Shown here: in pieces, positions 29,073 to 38,013 of the stretch
Layout of the letters: each line of letters starts with the position of its first letter
Numbering within the stretch: the stretch's first letter is position 1
Origin: Rugosibacter aromaticivorans
GTDB lineage: Bacteria > Pseudomonadota > Gammaproteobacteria > Burkholderiales > Rhodocyclaceae
Length of the DNA stretch: 64,000 nucleotides
Reading direction: 5' to 3'
Assembly: GCF_000934545.1 (NCBI RefSeq)
Contig: NZ_CP010554.1
Location: 496,001 to 560,000 of the forward strand
Position numbers and translations under genes: made by a program
The notes under the pieces: model-generated
Told to the model about the DNA's origin: nothing
The model's input: only the letters and a program-made list of their open reading frames with translations
Database searches by the model: none

Positions 29073-29642
29073 TTAGCGCGCGTCCTGCTGGGGCGACAGC
29101 GGAGGCGAGATGGTTTCTTCGTGAAAGCGAAAGCGCCCTGCGCGGCGGTCGGCAAAATAATGGCGCAGGGTGAGGTGAATGGTGCGAAACGCGATGTCAT
29201 CCCAGGGAATCTCATTTTCGCTGAACAATCGTAGTTCCAACGTTTCTTCGCCCGCAGCAAAATCAAGATCGAGCAAATGCGCGCGATAGATTACATGCAC
29301 CTGATCAATGTGCGGCACGCTGATAAGGCTGAAAAGGTCATCCAGCGCAATGCGCGCGCAAGCTTCTTCGGAGGTTTCGCGGATAGCGGCGTGAGCAACA
29401 GTTTCACCGTTTTCCATAAATCCTGCAGGGAGTGTCCATTTGCCGTAGCTGGGCTCAATGGCGCGGCGGCACAGCAAGATGCGTTCCCCCCACTCGGGCA
29501 AACTGCCCACGACCAAACGCGGGTTGCGGTAATGAATCGTGTCGCACGCCGTGCATACATAGCGAAGCAAAGAGTCGCCTGCCGGTACTCGCTGACTGAC
29601 AGGTGCGCCACAAACACTGCAAAATTTCAGAATGGGATCCAT
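29073..29642 (-). CDS. Nudix hydrolase with N-terminal zinc ribbon
   Basis: 189 residues. The N-terminus has two cysteine pairs (CSVCGAP and CTACDTIHYRNPR) forming a zinc ribbon, as in NudC-like enzymes. The Nudix box GFMENGETVAHAAIRETSEE matches G-x5-E-x7-REUxEE and is intact (about residues 73-95). The substrate is probably a nucleoside diphosphate derivative but cannot be told from sequence. The gene is convergent with the TonB-like gene, 19 nt apart. Confidence 0.88.
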   Translation of the reverse strand: MDPILKFCSVCGAPVSQRVPAGDSLLRYVCTACDTIHYRNPRLVVGSLPEWGERILLCRRAIEPSYGKWTLPAGFMENGETVAHAAIRETSEEACARIALDDLFSLISVPHIDQVHVIYRAHLLDLDFAAGEETLELRLFSENEIPWDDIAFRTIHLTLRHYFADRRAGRFRFHEETISPPLSPQQDAR

Positions 29643-29879
29643 GGCGAGAGTTTAACGCCGCGCCGAATCGTTTTGCATTGATGGGCACACACCGCACGGT
29701 TGGGTAACGTACGAGCTACTCTTTTCTCTAGCGTGGGGATGTGGTGAGTATGTAAGTAAAAACCTTACAAATACATGCATCTGATTCTGACAATAGAATG
29801 GTTTTTCTGTTGATATTTTTCTTGTCACTGGTTGTGCAATCATGCAATCACCGTGATTCCAATTTGGAGTTGCGCAGAG

Positions 29880-29912
29880 TGATACACCCGTAATACACCC
29901 GATAATACACAC
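29880..29912 (+). repeat. Short tandem repeat before flhD
   Basis: GATACACCCGTA, ATACACCCGATA and ATACACACC follow one another, a unit of about 11-12 nt, ending 5 nt before the flhD ribosome site AAGGGA. It falls in the probable 5' leader of flhD. The rest of the 283-nt gap upstream (29643-29879) holds no gene; it is A+T rich and likely contains the flhDC promoter. Confidence 0.6.
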
Positions 29913-29928
29913 CACAAGGGAGTGCATG

Positions 29929-30243
29929 ATGAAGCCTGATGCCTACAACGATATAAAAGAAGTCAATCTTTCCTATTTGATGCTGGCGCAAAACATGGTT
30001 CGCTCGGATCGTGAAGCGGCCATTTTTCGGTTAGGTATCAGCGAAGAAGTTGCCGATGTACTGACGCGCCTTACACCGAGTCAAGTGCTCAAGATGGCTA
30101 GCTCGGACATGTTGCTGTGCAATTTCCGCTTTGACGACACCTTGCTACTCGATCTACTTGCCAATCACGAGCGTGACCGAGGTGCCGCGCACGTGCATGC
30201 AGCTATCCTCGCCGCCGGCCGTCCTGTTGCCACCATTGCTTGA
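29929..30243 (+). CDS. flhD: Flagellar transcriptional activator subunit FlhD
   Basis: FlhD pairs with FlhC to form the class I activator of flagellar operons. The 104 residues show the FlhD core DIKEVNLSYLMLAQNMVRSDREAAIFRLGIS (in part) and the C-terminal SQVLKMASSDMLLCNFRFDD. ATG 29929 is 6 nt from AAGGGA; the preceding ATG (29926) is also possible. flhC follows after 63 nt. The A+T-rich leader with small tandem repeats is a likely control region. No che or fli genes lie nearby. Confidence 0.93.
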   Translation: MKPDAYNDIKEVNLSYLMLAQNMVRSDREAAIFRLGISEEVADVLTRLTPSQVLKMASSDMLLCNFRFDDTLLLDLLANHERDRGAAHVHAAILAAGRPVATIA

Positions 30244-30306
30244 TATCGCATTTTTCTCGTGGTTTTTCGTGGTTTTCTGATGTTTTTTGATGGTGCGGAG
30301 GCGTGA

Positions 30307-30855
30307 ATGAGAAATAAATCCGTTATTACGGAGGCGAATGAAATTCGTCTGGCGGTTGATCTGGTAAAGCTGGGGGCCCGTTTGCAATTGCTCGAAGCGG
30401 AGACAAATCTTTCTCGCGAGCGTCTGCTCAAGCTGTATAAGGAGGTCAAGGGAGAGTCGCCGCCGAAAGGCATGCTGCCTTTTTCAACCGACTGGTTCAT
30501 GACATGGCAGCCGAACATTCATGCCTCCCTGTTTATGGCGTATTACCGTTTTTTCCAGAAGCATACGCAATTAAAAGGGCTGGAGCTGATCATCAAGTCT
30601 TACCGCATGTACGTTGAGCAGATCGAGCGAGGCAGTATGGACGTTGTGCTTTCGCTCACGCGTGCGTGGACTATGGTGCGGTTTTTCGATGCCAAAATGC
30701 TGCAAATGGCAACTTGCCGCGAATGCGGTGGTGATTTTGTCACCCACGCATTTGATCCCACCCGTGGGTATGTTTGCGGGCTGTGCCATATGCCTGCGCG
30801 CGCCGGAAAAACCCGCCGGGCCGCTGAGTTGGCTCTCGCTGCTGCGGAAGCCTAA
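30307..30855 (+). CDS. flhC: Flagellar transcriptional activator subunit FlhC
   Basis: 182 residues. The FlhC zinc site is present as CRECGGDFVTHAFDPTRGYVCGLC (two CxxC pairs, about residues 138-161), and the N-terminal ITEANEIRLAVDLVKLGARL helix matches the family. GCGGAGGCGTGA lies just before ATG 30307. Together with FlhD it would turn on flagellar class II promoters, so the organism is probably motile. Confidence 0.94.
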   Translation: MRNKSVITEANEIRLAVDLVKLGARLQLLEAETNLSRERLLKLYKEVKGESPPKGMLPFSTDWFMTWQPNIHASLFMAYYRFFQKHTQLKGLELIIKSYRMYVEQIERGSMDVVLSLTRAWTMVRFFDAKMLQMATCRECGGDFVTHAFDPTRGYVCGLCHMPARAGKTRRAAELALAAAEA

Positions 30856-30884
30856 AGGGGCTTGAATCTTTACAGTAACGACGC

Positions 30885-30903
30885 GAGGCGCCAGCGGCGC
30901 TTC
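30885..30903. terminator. Hairpin between convergent genes
   Basis: GAGGCGCC and GGCGCTTC form an 8-bp stem (one G-T pair) with a 3-nt loop between flhC and the convergent oxidoreductase gene. There is no T-run, so termination strength is uncertain. Confidence 0.45.
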
Positions 30904-30904
30904 G

Positions 30905-32506
30905 TTAGTCTTGCGCCATGCTGAGCGCAACGGCCTCGGCGACTTTGATGCCGTCAATGGCGGCAGATAAAATTCCTCCGGCATAACCCGCCCCCTCGCC
31001 AGCAGGAAACAAACCACGTGTATTGAGGCTTTGATAATGTTCATTGCGGGTGATACGCACAGGAGACGATGTGCGTGTTTCTATCCCCGTCATCAAGGCG
31101 TCTTCCATCGCGAAGCCGCGAATCTGTTTGCCAAAGGCGGGCAATGCTTCGTGCAGGGTGGTGGTGACAAATTCAGGCAGGCACAAAGAGAGGTCGGTGA
31201 GATGAATACCTGGGGTATACGACGGGTGAACTTCCCCCAACGCAGTCGATGGCTTTTGGGCAAGAAAATCGCCTACCCGTTGCGCAGGTGCGGCGTAATT
31301 GCTGCCACCAGTGATAAAGGCGAGTGACTCCCAATGCCGCTGATACTCGATTCCGGCGAGCGGGCCATCCGGGTAATCTGCCGGTGTAATGCCCACCACG
31401 ATGGCGCTGTTGGCGTTGCGTTCATTGCGTGAATACTGGCTCATGCCATTGGTGACAAGACGTCCAGGCTCAGAAGCGGCAGCAACAACCGTACCACCGG
31501 GACACATGCAAAAACTATAGGCTGAACGCGCGTTTTTAGCGTGATGTACCAGCTTGTAATCCGCAGCCCCGAGTATAGGATGTCCGGCTGCTTTGCCGTA
31601 ACGCACTTGATCAATGAGCGACTGAGGGTGTTCAATACGCACGCCGATCGAGAATGGTTTGGCTTCGAGAAAAACACCGCGCGCGTGAAGCTGGTAGAAG
31701 GTGTCGCGCGCGCTATGGCCAACCGCCAGAACTACATGATCGGCGGCTATGTGCTCCCCGCTTTCGAGCAGTAGGCCGCGCACCTGGCCTTGATCGATTT
31801 GGATGTCGGTAACGCGGTTCTGAAAGCGGATTTCACCGCCCAGTGCCTCAATGCTGGCGCGCATGTTTTCCACCATCGATACCAGGCGAAACGTGCCGAT
31901 GTGTGGTTTGGCTACATACACTATTTCTTCCGGCGCACCGGCTTTGATAAATTCGGTAAGCACCTTGCGGCTGCGATATTCCGGGTCACGAATCTGGCTG
32001 TAGAGTTTGCCATCAGAAAATGTGCCCGCGCCGCCTTCGCCAAACTGAACATTGGACTCCGGATTGAGCAGGCCCTGACGCCAGAACTTCCAGGTGTCTT
32101 GGGTCCGTTCGCGGACAGATTTGCCACGTTCGAGAATCAGCGGGCGAAATCCCATCTGCGCTAAAAGCAAACCCGCAAACAAGCCGCAGGGCCCGGTGCC
32201 AATAACCACGGGGCGTGGATGCTGCTGAGTTGCCTGTGATTTGGTCACGAAGTGATATTGCGTATCCGGCGTTTGCCCGATATGTGGGGCGCCTTGCAGG
32301 CGGTTTAACACCGCCTGTTCATTTTTCAGAGTGACATCAAGCGTGTAAGTGAGGATAATTGCCGAGGGTTTGCGTGCATCCACGCTGCGGCGATAAATTT
32401 GAAAGTCGAGCAGCTCATCAGAGGCGATACCGAGCCGCTTGATGATTGCGGCCCGCAAGTTCTCTGGCGTGTGATCGAGGGGCAGTTTAAGTTCGTTGAG
32501 GCGCAT
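30905..32506 (-). CDS. NAD(P)/FAD-dependent oxidoreductase, uncharacterised (COG2509-like)
   Basis: 533 residues. An N-terminal domain of about 95 residues (starting MRLNELKLPLDHTPENL, with FQIYRRSVDAR) precedes a Rossmann FAD site PVVIGTGPCGLFAGLLLA, then FGEGGAGTFSDGKLYSQI, and later AVGHSARDTFYQLHARGV and a C-terminal GEGAGYAGGILSAAIDGI FAD-binding segment. This architecture is typical of the widespread uncharacterised FAD dehydrogenase family. No electron acceptor or substrate is suggested by neighbours. Confidence 0.85.
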   Translation of the reverse strand: MRLNELKLPLDHTPENLRAAIIKRLGIASDELLDFQIYRRSVDARKPSAIILTYTLDVTLKNEQAVLNRLQGAPHIGQTPDTQYHFVTKSQATQQHPRPVVIGTGPCGLFAGLLLAQMGFRPLILERGKSVRERTQDTWKFWRQGLLNPESNVQFGEGGAGTFSDGKLYSQIRDPEYRSRKVLTEFIKAGAPEEIVYVAKPHIGTFRLVSMVENMRASIEALGGEIRFQNRVTDIQIDQGQVRGLLLESGEHIAADHVVLAVGHSARDTFYQLHARGVFLEAKPFSIGVRIEHPQSLIDQVRYGKAAGHPILGAADYKLVHHAKNARSAYSFCMCPGGTVVAAASEPGRLVTNGMSQYSRNERNANSAIVVGITPADYPDGPLAGIEYQRHWESLAFITGGSNYAAPAQRVGDFLAQKPSTALGEVHPSYTPGIHLTDLSLCLPEFVTTTLHEALPAFGKQIRGFAMEDALMTGIETRTSSPVRITRNEHYQSLNTRGLFPAGEGAGYAGGILSAAIDGIKVAEAVALSMAQD

Positions 32507-32581
32507 AGCACGGTGGGATCAACGCGGTCGCAGCGTTCAGTGCAGGGGACTGCAATAAGCCGTAGCTAATCGCACAAAGCT

Positions 32582-32995
32582 TTAGGGATTAGTGACAGCG
32601 CGACTATCCCGCAGGAAGTATTCAGTCTCACCAAAACAGGTGCCGGGTAAGCCTTTGTGTTGATCATAAGTGACGGCAACACGTTGCCCCATTTGGCTGT
32701 TGAGTTTGGCGGCAAGCGCATCGTCTCGTACAGTGAAGAAAAACTTTTCCGGCATTGAGCCGGGAACAGCGACCAGGGTTAATTCGCCTTCCCACGTTTT
32801 GCAGAGCCAGCCCTTGCGTGAGAGCTTTTGCACAAAGCCTGCACGCTCGCCATCAGAGTAAGAATACTGAAAAGCGAGCCAGATGTATGCGGCAAACAGC
32901 AGTGGGGCAATGATCAGGAGAATGATGAAAAATTTAAGCATGCCGAATTTTGCGGATTTAGCAGAATTGGTTGCGTTTGTGGCCGCGTTTTTCAT
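32582..32995 (-). CDS. Conserved single-pass membrane protein, unknown function
   Basis: 137 residues. After a short Ala/Asn/Ser-rich start, one hydrophobic helix (about residues 19-44, GMLKFFIILLIIAPLLFAAYIW) anchors a soluble domain with two cysteines (GWLCKTWEGEL and LPGTCFGETEYF). The domain is probably periplasmic and possibly disulfide-bonded. The tripled NxA start (NAATNATNSAKSAK) is low in complexity. I recognise the general pattern of a conserved betaproteobacterial hypothetical protein but not a function. It lies 42 nt downstream of efp and may share its transcript. Confidence 0.65.
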   Translation of the reverse strand: MKNAATNATNSAKSAKFGMLKFFIILLIIAPLLFAAYIWLAFQYSYSDGERAGFVQKLSRKGWLCKTWEGELTLVAVPGSMPEKFFFTVRDDALAAKLNSQMGQRVAVTYDQHKGLPGTCFGETEYFLRDSRAVTNP

Positions 32996-33037
32996 TGAGC
33001 CCCTCTGTTTGGTGAATAAAAACCTAGAGACTAAAAC

Positions 33038-33595
33038 TTATTTAACCCGGTTGCGATATTCTGCTGTGCGGGTGTCAATTTCAATCTTGTCGCCAATTTC
33101 GACGAACAGTGGCACAGGCAATTCAAAACCTGTGGTGATTTTGGCGGGTTTCATCACTTTGCCAGACGTGTCGCCTTTCACCGCGGGTTCAGTGTAGATG
33201 ACTTCGCGCACGACGCTGTTAGGCATTTCAACGGAAATCGCTTTGCCGTCATAGAACACTACTTCAACCGGCATGCCGTCTTCAATGTAATTGACGGCGT
33301 CACCCATGTTGTCACGCTCAACTTCATACTGGTTGTATTCTGCGTCCATGAAAACAAACATGGGCTCGGCGAAGTAGGAGTAAGTGCATTCTTTGCGATC
33401 GGGCACAACTTGGTCGAACTTATCATCGGCCTTATAGACGGCTTCTGAAGCGGCGCCGGTGAGCAGATTTTTAAATTTGAATTTGACAACAGCCGAGCTG
33501 CGACCGGATTTGTTGTATTCAGCTTTTTGTACAACGAGGGGGTCATTGCCGACCATGACGACATTACCGGCGCGGAGTTCCTGGGCGATTTTCAT
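33038..33595 (-). CDS. efp: Translation elongation factor P, Arg32 type
   Basis: EF-P relieves ribosome stalling at polyproline stretches. The 185 residues show the KOW-like domain I and the two OB domains ending [20 protein letters not shown]. The tip loop reads [10 protein letters not shown] with Arg32 in the modification position, which is the form rhamnosylated by EarP; the lysine used by the EpmA system is absent. earP lies 49 nt upstream on the same strand, so modifier and target are probably co-transcribed. Confidence 0.97.
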   Translation of the reverse strand: MKIAQELRAGNVVMVGNDPLVVQKAEYNKSGRSSAVVKFKFKNLLTGAASEAVYKADDKFDQVVPDRKECTYSYFAEPMFVFMDAEYNQYEVERDNMGDAVNYIEDGMPVEVVFYDGKAISVEMPNSVVREVIYTEPAVKGDTSGKVMKPAKITTGFELPVPLFVEIGDKIEIDTRTAEYRNRVK

Positions 33596-33644
33596 GAGTG
33601 TGCTTCCAGCAAAAGGGGTGCGTAGTGAGAAAGGAGTTAATCGG

Positions 33645-34832
33645 TCATTTTAGCCGTTCAAGGCAGAACTGCACAAGATTACTGGCAAGATTCGTCTGAT
33701 CGGCTAGCGCAACTGACCAGCGCTGCGTTGCGCTGGCCAGTGCGGGTAGTGCGGCGGCAAAGGCGGGCCAGTTGAGCTCGCCTTTGCCGTTCCAGGCGTG
33801 CCAGAAAGTGCTTATTGCATCAATCGCCGTCCCCCAGGGGGACTTTCCAGAGACGGCTCTGCCCAACAGTGGGTTCAAGCATTCCCTGCGGTCAGATTCA
33901 AAGCTTTGCGGCGCGTCATCAGCGCCGATTTTTCGCATATAACGATGAAGAAAGGCATCGAGCTTTACCCAGTGCGCATCGTCGGCCTGCGGATAGATTT
34001 GCCAGACAAAAGGCTTGCCCGCCCACTGGGCGCGCACGAAGGAATCCTCGCCGCGCACGAAATTCACGTCACAAGCCCAGAGCAGCTCATCAAAGCGGGA
34101 TTGCGACAGAAAGGGCAGCGGGTGCGTGCTGAATGCACCTTGTGTGAAAGCGGCGGCATTGCTGCCCGGTTGCAACAAGCGGATGGGACGATCTGCTTGC
34201 GCCAACGCCTGCGTCAATTGCGCGACGGGCGCCGTGGGATAGCTGAACAGCGAAATGGTCAGCTCATTCGGCGCTTTCTCCGGCAGGCCGAGTTGGGCGC
34301 GAAAAGCCGCCGCGTCGAAGGCTTGGCGGCGGGTGTCGTAGTCGGCTTCGCGCAGCAGGCCGCCGCTGCGTTTGCCAAAACCGGGAAAGAAAAAATGTTT
34401 AACCAGCGGCAGATGTGGGTGGGGTGAGGGCATGCCATGCAGTTCGCCAACCCAGTCCTCCGCCGAGAGATAGTCGAGATTGAGCCACACGGGTTTTTTC
34501 TCGCTACGCGCCATGGCCTCGGTGTACACCTCAGGCAGCGTGCAGGCAAAGGTTTCAATGACTACGTCGGCTGGGCTGTCGTGTGGTGCATCGGGCGGTA
34601 GTAAATGCGGCCAGGGCGCAACGGTGACGGGGCTTTGGGCATGGTCGGGGGCCAGCAGATCGAGCGGTGCCGGATTATCGATATACAGCCGCACTTGCCA
34701 GCCGTATTCCTCGGCCAGTTGGCGGGCAAGGCGCCAGCACACGCCGGCATCGCCGTAGTTATCGACGACCACACAAAAAATGTCGCAGCGAATAGGGCGG
34801 GTAGCAAGGTAGGGAGATAGCGCGTTCATCAT
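33645..34832 (-). CDS. earP: EF-P arginine rhamnosyltransferase EarP
   Basis: EarP adds rhamnose from dTDP-L-rhamnose to Arg32 of EF-P. The N-terminus holds the catalytic aspartate loop [19 protein letters not shown], and the C-terminal GT-B domain has [20 protein letters not shown] and [18 protein letters not shown], both typical of the family. 395 residues is normal. The start at 34832 leaves only 21 nt to the divergent uracil-DNA glycosylase gene. Confidence 0.94.
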   Translation of the reverse strand: MMNALSPYLATRPIRCDIFCVVVDNYGDAGVCWRLARQLAEEYGWQVRLYIDNPAPLDLLAPDHAQSPVTVAPWPHLLPPDAPHDSPADVVIETFACTLPEVYTEAMARSEKKPVWLNLDYLSAEDWVGELHGMPSPHPHLPLVKHFFFPGFGKRSGGLLREADYDTRRQAFDAAAFRAQLGLPEKAPNELTISLFSYPTAPVAQLTQALAQADRPIRLLQPGSNAAAFTQGAFSTHPLPFLSQSRFDELLWACDVNFVRGEDSFVRAQWAGKPFVWQIYPQADDAHWVKLDAFLHRYMRKIGADDAPQSFESDRRECLNPLLGRAVSGKSPWGTAIDAISTFWHAWNGKGELNWPAFAAALPALASATQRWSVALADQTNLASNLVQFCLERLK

Positions 34833-34853
34833 GAGAGGCGGTATCCTAGCCGA

Positions 34854-35477
34854 ATGAACGAACTTCTATGCTGTACCGAATGCCCGCGCCTGGCAACTTT
34901 TCTTGCGGATGTGCGCGGCAACTATCCGGATTATCACGCGCGGCCGGTATTGCCCTTTGGCGACCCGAAGGCGCGCCTGCTGATCGTAGGCCTGGCGCCT
35001 GGCATGCATGGCGCCAATCGTAGCGGCCGGCCATTCACGGGCGACTATGCGGGCATTCTGCTCTTTGAGACCCTGCATGCGTTTGGTTTTGCTTCGCAGC
35101 CGGTGTCCGTCGCGGCGGACGATGGATTGACGCTAAACGATTGCCGCATCACCAATGCCGTGAAATGTTTGCCGCCGCAAAACAAACCGGAAACGAATGA
35201 GATAAAAAACTGCAATCGCTGGCTGGCAGAAGAGCTTGCTGCCGCGCCCGAAGTGCGCGTGATTCTGGCGTTGGGGCTGGTAGCGCACAAGGCCGTGCTG
35301 ATGGCGGCCGGGCTCAAGCAGTCGGCGTTCACCTTTGCGCACGCCGCGCGTCACGTGCTGCCGGATGGCCGTGTGTTCGTCGACAGTTATCATTGCAGCC
35401 GTTACAACACGCAAACCCGCCGTCTCACCAGCGCCGACTTCTCGCATGTCTTCCGCCTCATCCGCAACGAGCTTTGA
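34854..35477 (+). CDS. Uracil-DNA glycosylase, family 5 (UDGb) type
   Basis: Removes uracil and related deaminated bases from DNA. The N-terminal CTECPRL cysteine pair is part of an iron-sulfur site, and GLAPGMHGANRSGRPFTGD is the family 5 active-site motif, where Ala replaces the catalytic Asp or Asn of families 1 and 4. A second motif, DSYHCSRYNTQTRRL, lies near the C-terminus. 207 residues. It overlaps uvrC by 32 nt, so two repair genes are translationally linked. The start matches the family; the ribosome site is weak. Confidence 0.88.
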   Translation: MNELLCCTECPRLATFLADVRGNYPDYHARPVLPFGDPKARLLIVGLAPGMHGANRSGRPFTGDYAGILLFETLHAFGFASQPVSVAADDGLTLNDCRITNAVKCLPPQNKPETNEIKNCNRWLAEELAAAPEVRVILALGLVAHKAVLMAAGLKQSAFTFAHAARHVLPDGRVFVDSYHCSRYNTQTRRLTSADFSHVFRLIRNEL

Positions 35478-37260
35478 CAGTCGCAGTTTTCTCGCCACGC
35501 TGACTGACGCGCCGGGCGTATACCGCATGCTCGATGCCGCAGGCGGCGTGCTGTATGTCGGCAAAGCGAAAAATCTCAAGCGCCGCGTGTCGTCCTACTT
35601 CCAGAAGACCGGCCACAGTCCGCGCATTGCGCTGATGTTGCAGCAAGTCGCGCACATGGAAGTGACAGCCACGCGCTCGGAAGCCGAAGCACTGATTCTT
35701 GAAAACACGCTGATCAAAAAGCTCGTGCCGAAATACAACATTCTGTTTCGCGATGACAAGTCCTACCCTTACATCGGGCTGTCGGGTGGCACGTTTCCGC
35801 GGCTGTTCTACCATCGCGGCGGCTTTGATAAAAAGTCGCGTTACTTCGGGCCCTTTCCCAATGCGCTGGCGGTGCGCGAAAGCATCCAACTGGTGCAGAA
35901 GGCCTTCTTGCTGCGCACCTGTGAAAATGCAGTGTTTGCGCATCGTTCGAGGCCTTGTTTGCTGCACCAGATTCACCGCTGCACAGCGCCCTGCGTGGGG
36001 TTGATTTCAGCCGACGATTACGCGACCGATGTGCGCCTGGCGGAGCTTTTTTTGCGCGGCAAACACTCGGAAGTCATCGACAATCTCAGCGCGCGCATGT
36101 CTGAGGCTGCAGACCAGCTCAAGTTTGAAGATGCGGCAATGCTGCGCGACCAGATCAAATCGTTGCAGGCTGTGCTGCATCGGCAATACGTCAGCTCAAC
36201 GCGTGAGGCGGATGTCGATATCATCGCCGCCGTGGTGGAACACGGCGAGCCGTGCGTGAATCTGGCGATGGTGCGCGGCGGCCTGCATCTGGGTGATCGC
36301 GCCTATTTTCCGCAAGCCGTCGGGGGTGCCGAGGCAGGCGAGGTATTAGCAGCCTTTGTGGCGCAGCACTATGCCGATAAGCCCATACCTGCGCGGATCA
36401 TACTCAGCCCCTGGCCGCTGGATGATGCGCTAGAGGGTGTACAAGCGGGCAGGCATGCGGGGCCGGCAAAAAACGAAATGGAACGCGCCTGGCTGGCGAT
36501 GGCGGAGAACAATGCACGGCTGGCGATGACCTCTCGCAAGCAGGCCAACACACGTTCCGGCAGCCGCCTTGCCGCCTTGCAGGAGGCGCTGGATCTGTCC
36601 GATCCGCCGCATCGTATCGAATGCTTCGACATCAGTCACACGATGGGCGAGGGCACTGTGGCCTCGTGCGTGGTGTGCGTGGATGGCGCGATGAAGAAAA
36701 GCGACTATCGCCGCTTTAATATCAGCGGTATCACCGGCGGCGACGACTATGCCGCGATGCGTCAGGCGCTGACGCGGCGTTACGCAAAAGTCGGCGCTGG
36801 TGAGACGGCGAATACGCCTGATTTAGTGCTCATTGATGGCGGCAAAGGCCAGCACAGCATCGCGCGCGACGTATTTGCCGAGCTGGGGCTGGATCATTTG
36901 CAGAGCATTGGCGTTGCCAAAGGCGAAGGCAGAAAGCCCGGCCTGGAAACCTTGTTTGTGCATGGTCGCAGCGAGCCGCTACAATTAGCCATGGACAACG
37001 CGGGCTTTCATCTGCTGCAGGAAATTCGTGACGAAGCGCACCGCTTTGCCATCGTCGGCCATCGCGCGCGGCGCGCCAAGGCGCGTGGCCATTCAAAGCT
37101 GGAAGATATTGCCGGCATCGGCCCAGCGCGGCGCAGAAATCTGCTGGCGCAATTTGGCGGGCTGGATGGCGTACGTGCGGCTACAATTGAAGACCTATGC
37201 CGTGTGACTGGCATCTCGCGCCATCTGGCCGAGGCCATTTACACGCAATTACGCTCATGA
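35446..37260 (+). CDS. uvrC: Excinuclease ABC subunit C
   Basis: UvrC makes both incisions in nucleotide excision repair. The GIY-YIG domain is at the N-terminus (GVYRMLDAAGGVLYVGKAKNLKRRV), the UVR motif lies near residue 215, the RNase H-like second nuclease has ECFDISHTMGEGTVAS, and two helix-hairpin-helix motifs end the protein (IAGIGPARRRNLL). ATG 35446 gives 604 residues, close to E. coli UvrC. The frame opens earlier inside the glycosylase gene. Its stop overlaps pgsA by 4 nt (ATGA). Confidence 0.96.
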   Translation: MSSASSATSFDSRSFLATLTDAPGVYRMLDAAGGVLYVGKAKNLKRRVSSYFQKTGHSPRIALMLQQVAHMEVTATRSEAEALILENTLIKKLVPKYNILFRDDKSYPYIGLSGGTFPRLFYHRGGFDKKSRYFGPFPNALAVRESIQLVQKAFLLRTCENAVFAHRSRPCLLHQIHRCTAPCVGLISADDYATDVRLAELFLRGKHSEVIDNLSARMSEAADQLKFEDAAMLRDQIKSLQAVLHRQYVSSTREADVDIIAAVVEHGEPCVNLAMVRGGLHLGDRAYFPQAVGGAEAGEVLAAFVAQHYADKPIPARIILSPWPLDDALEGVQAGRHAGPAKNEMERAWLAMAENNARLAMTSRKQANTRSGSRLAALQEALDLSDPPHRIECFDISHTMGEGTVASCVVCVDGAMKKSDYRRFNISGITGGDDYAAMRQALTRRYAKVGAGETANTPDLVLIDGGKGQHSIARDVFAELGLDHLQSIGVAKGEGRKPGLETLFVHGRSEPLQLAMDNAGFHLLQEIRDEAHRFAIVGHRARRAKARGHSKLEDIAGIGPARRRNLLAQFGGLDGVRAATIEDLCRVTGISRHLAEAIYTQLRS

Positions 37261-37820
37261 AATTGAATATTCCGAATGTGCTGACGTGGGGCAGAATTTC
37301 TCTCATTCCCTTAGTCGTCGGCGTTTTTTATCTGCCCTTGACTTCGCTTGAGCAGAACCTGATCGCCACAGTGGCATTTGTTGTGGCAGCGCTCACCGAT
37401 TGGCTCGATGGCTGGCTGGCGCGCAAGCTGCATCAGACCTCGGCCTTTGGCGAATTTCTTGACCCCGTAGCCGACAAGTTGATGGTGGCAGCCGCTCTGG
37501 TGATGCTAGTGCAGCTTGGGCGTGCGGATGCTTTGCTGTCATTTGTCATTATCGGGCGCGAGATTGCCATTTCTGCCTTGCGCGAATGGATGGCGAGGAT
37601 AGGTGCGGCCAAAAGCGTGGCTGTTTCTTTTGTCGGCAAATTTAAAACCGCAGCGCAGATGACCGCTATTCCCTTGCTGTTATGGCATGCTCCGCTGGGG
37701 CCAGTTGACGTGCAAAAGCTCGGCGGATGGCTGCTCTGGGCGGCCGCTGTGCTTACGTTGTGGTCGATGGCTTATTATTTATTAAAAGCGTGGCAGGAGA
37801 TATCTGCGTTGAATCGTTGA
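37257..37820 (+). CDS. pgsA: CDP-diacylglycerol--glycerol-3-phosphate 3-phosphatidyltransferase
   Basis: Membrane enzyme making phosphatidylglycerol phosphate. The CDP-alcohol phosphotransferase motif D-x2-DG-x2-AR-x8-G-x3-D-x3-D is complete in DWLDGWLARKLHQ followed by FGEFLDPVADK. 187 residues with several membrane helices. ATG 37257 overlaps the uvrC stop. The uvrC-pgsA-tRNA-Gly order is the classic proteobacterial one. The stop codon lies inside a TTGACA box that serves as -35 element for the tRNA gene. Confidence 0.96.
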   Translation: MKLNIPNVLTWGRISLIPLVVGVFYLPLTSLEQNLIATVAFVVAALTDWLDGWLARKLHQTSAFGEFLDPVADKLMVAAALVMLVQLGRADALLSFVIIGREIAISALREWMARIGAAKSVAVSFVGKFKTAAQMTAIPLLLWHAPLGPVDVQKLGGWLLWAAAVLTLWSMAYYLLKAWQEISALNR

Positions 37821-37854
37821 CAGCACGGACATGAACGTTACAACGGCCTGTCTT

Positions 37855-37916
37855 GCGGGAGTAGCTCAGTTGGTAGAGCGCAACCTTGCCAAGGTTGAGG
37901 TCGAGAGTTCGAGACT
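37855..37916 (+). pseudogene. tRNA-Gly(GCC), 3'-truncated copy
   Basis: The first 62 nt are identical to the intact tRNA-Gly at 39708. The sequence then departs in the T arm (GAGACT followed by GGGCAAG instead of CTTCTCCCGC), so the acceptor 3' strand is lost and the tRNA cannot fold. Its promoter, TTGACA (37817-37822) with TACAAC where TATAAT stands in the intact copy, looks weakened. Confidence 0.9.
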
Positions 37917-38013
37917 GGGCAAGTTGCGTGGACTTTCCCACTGTGGGATATGATTAAAAAGGCGTTGATCTCGATTTCTGCAGTGGGCTGCACATGGAGA
38001 CTGGAGAACTAAA

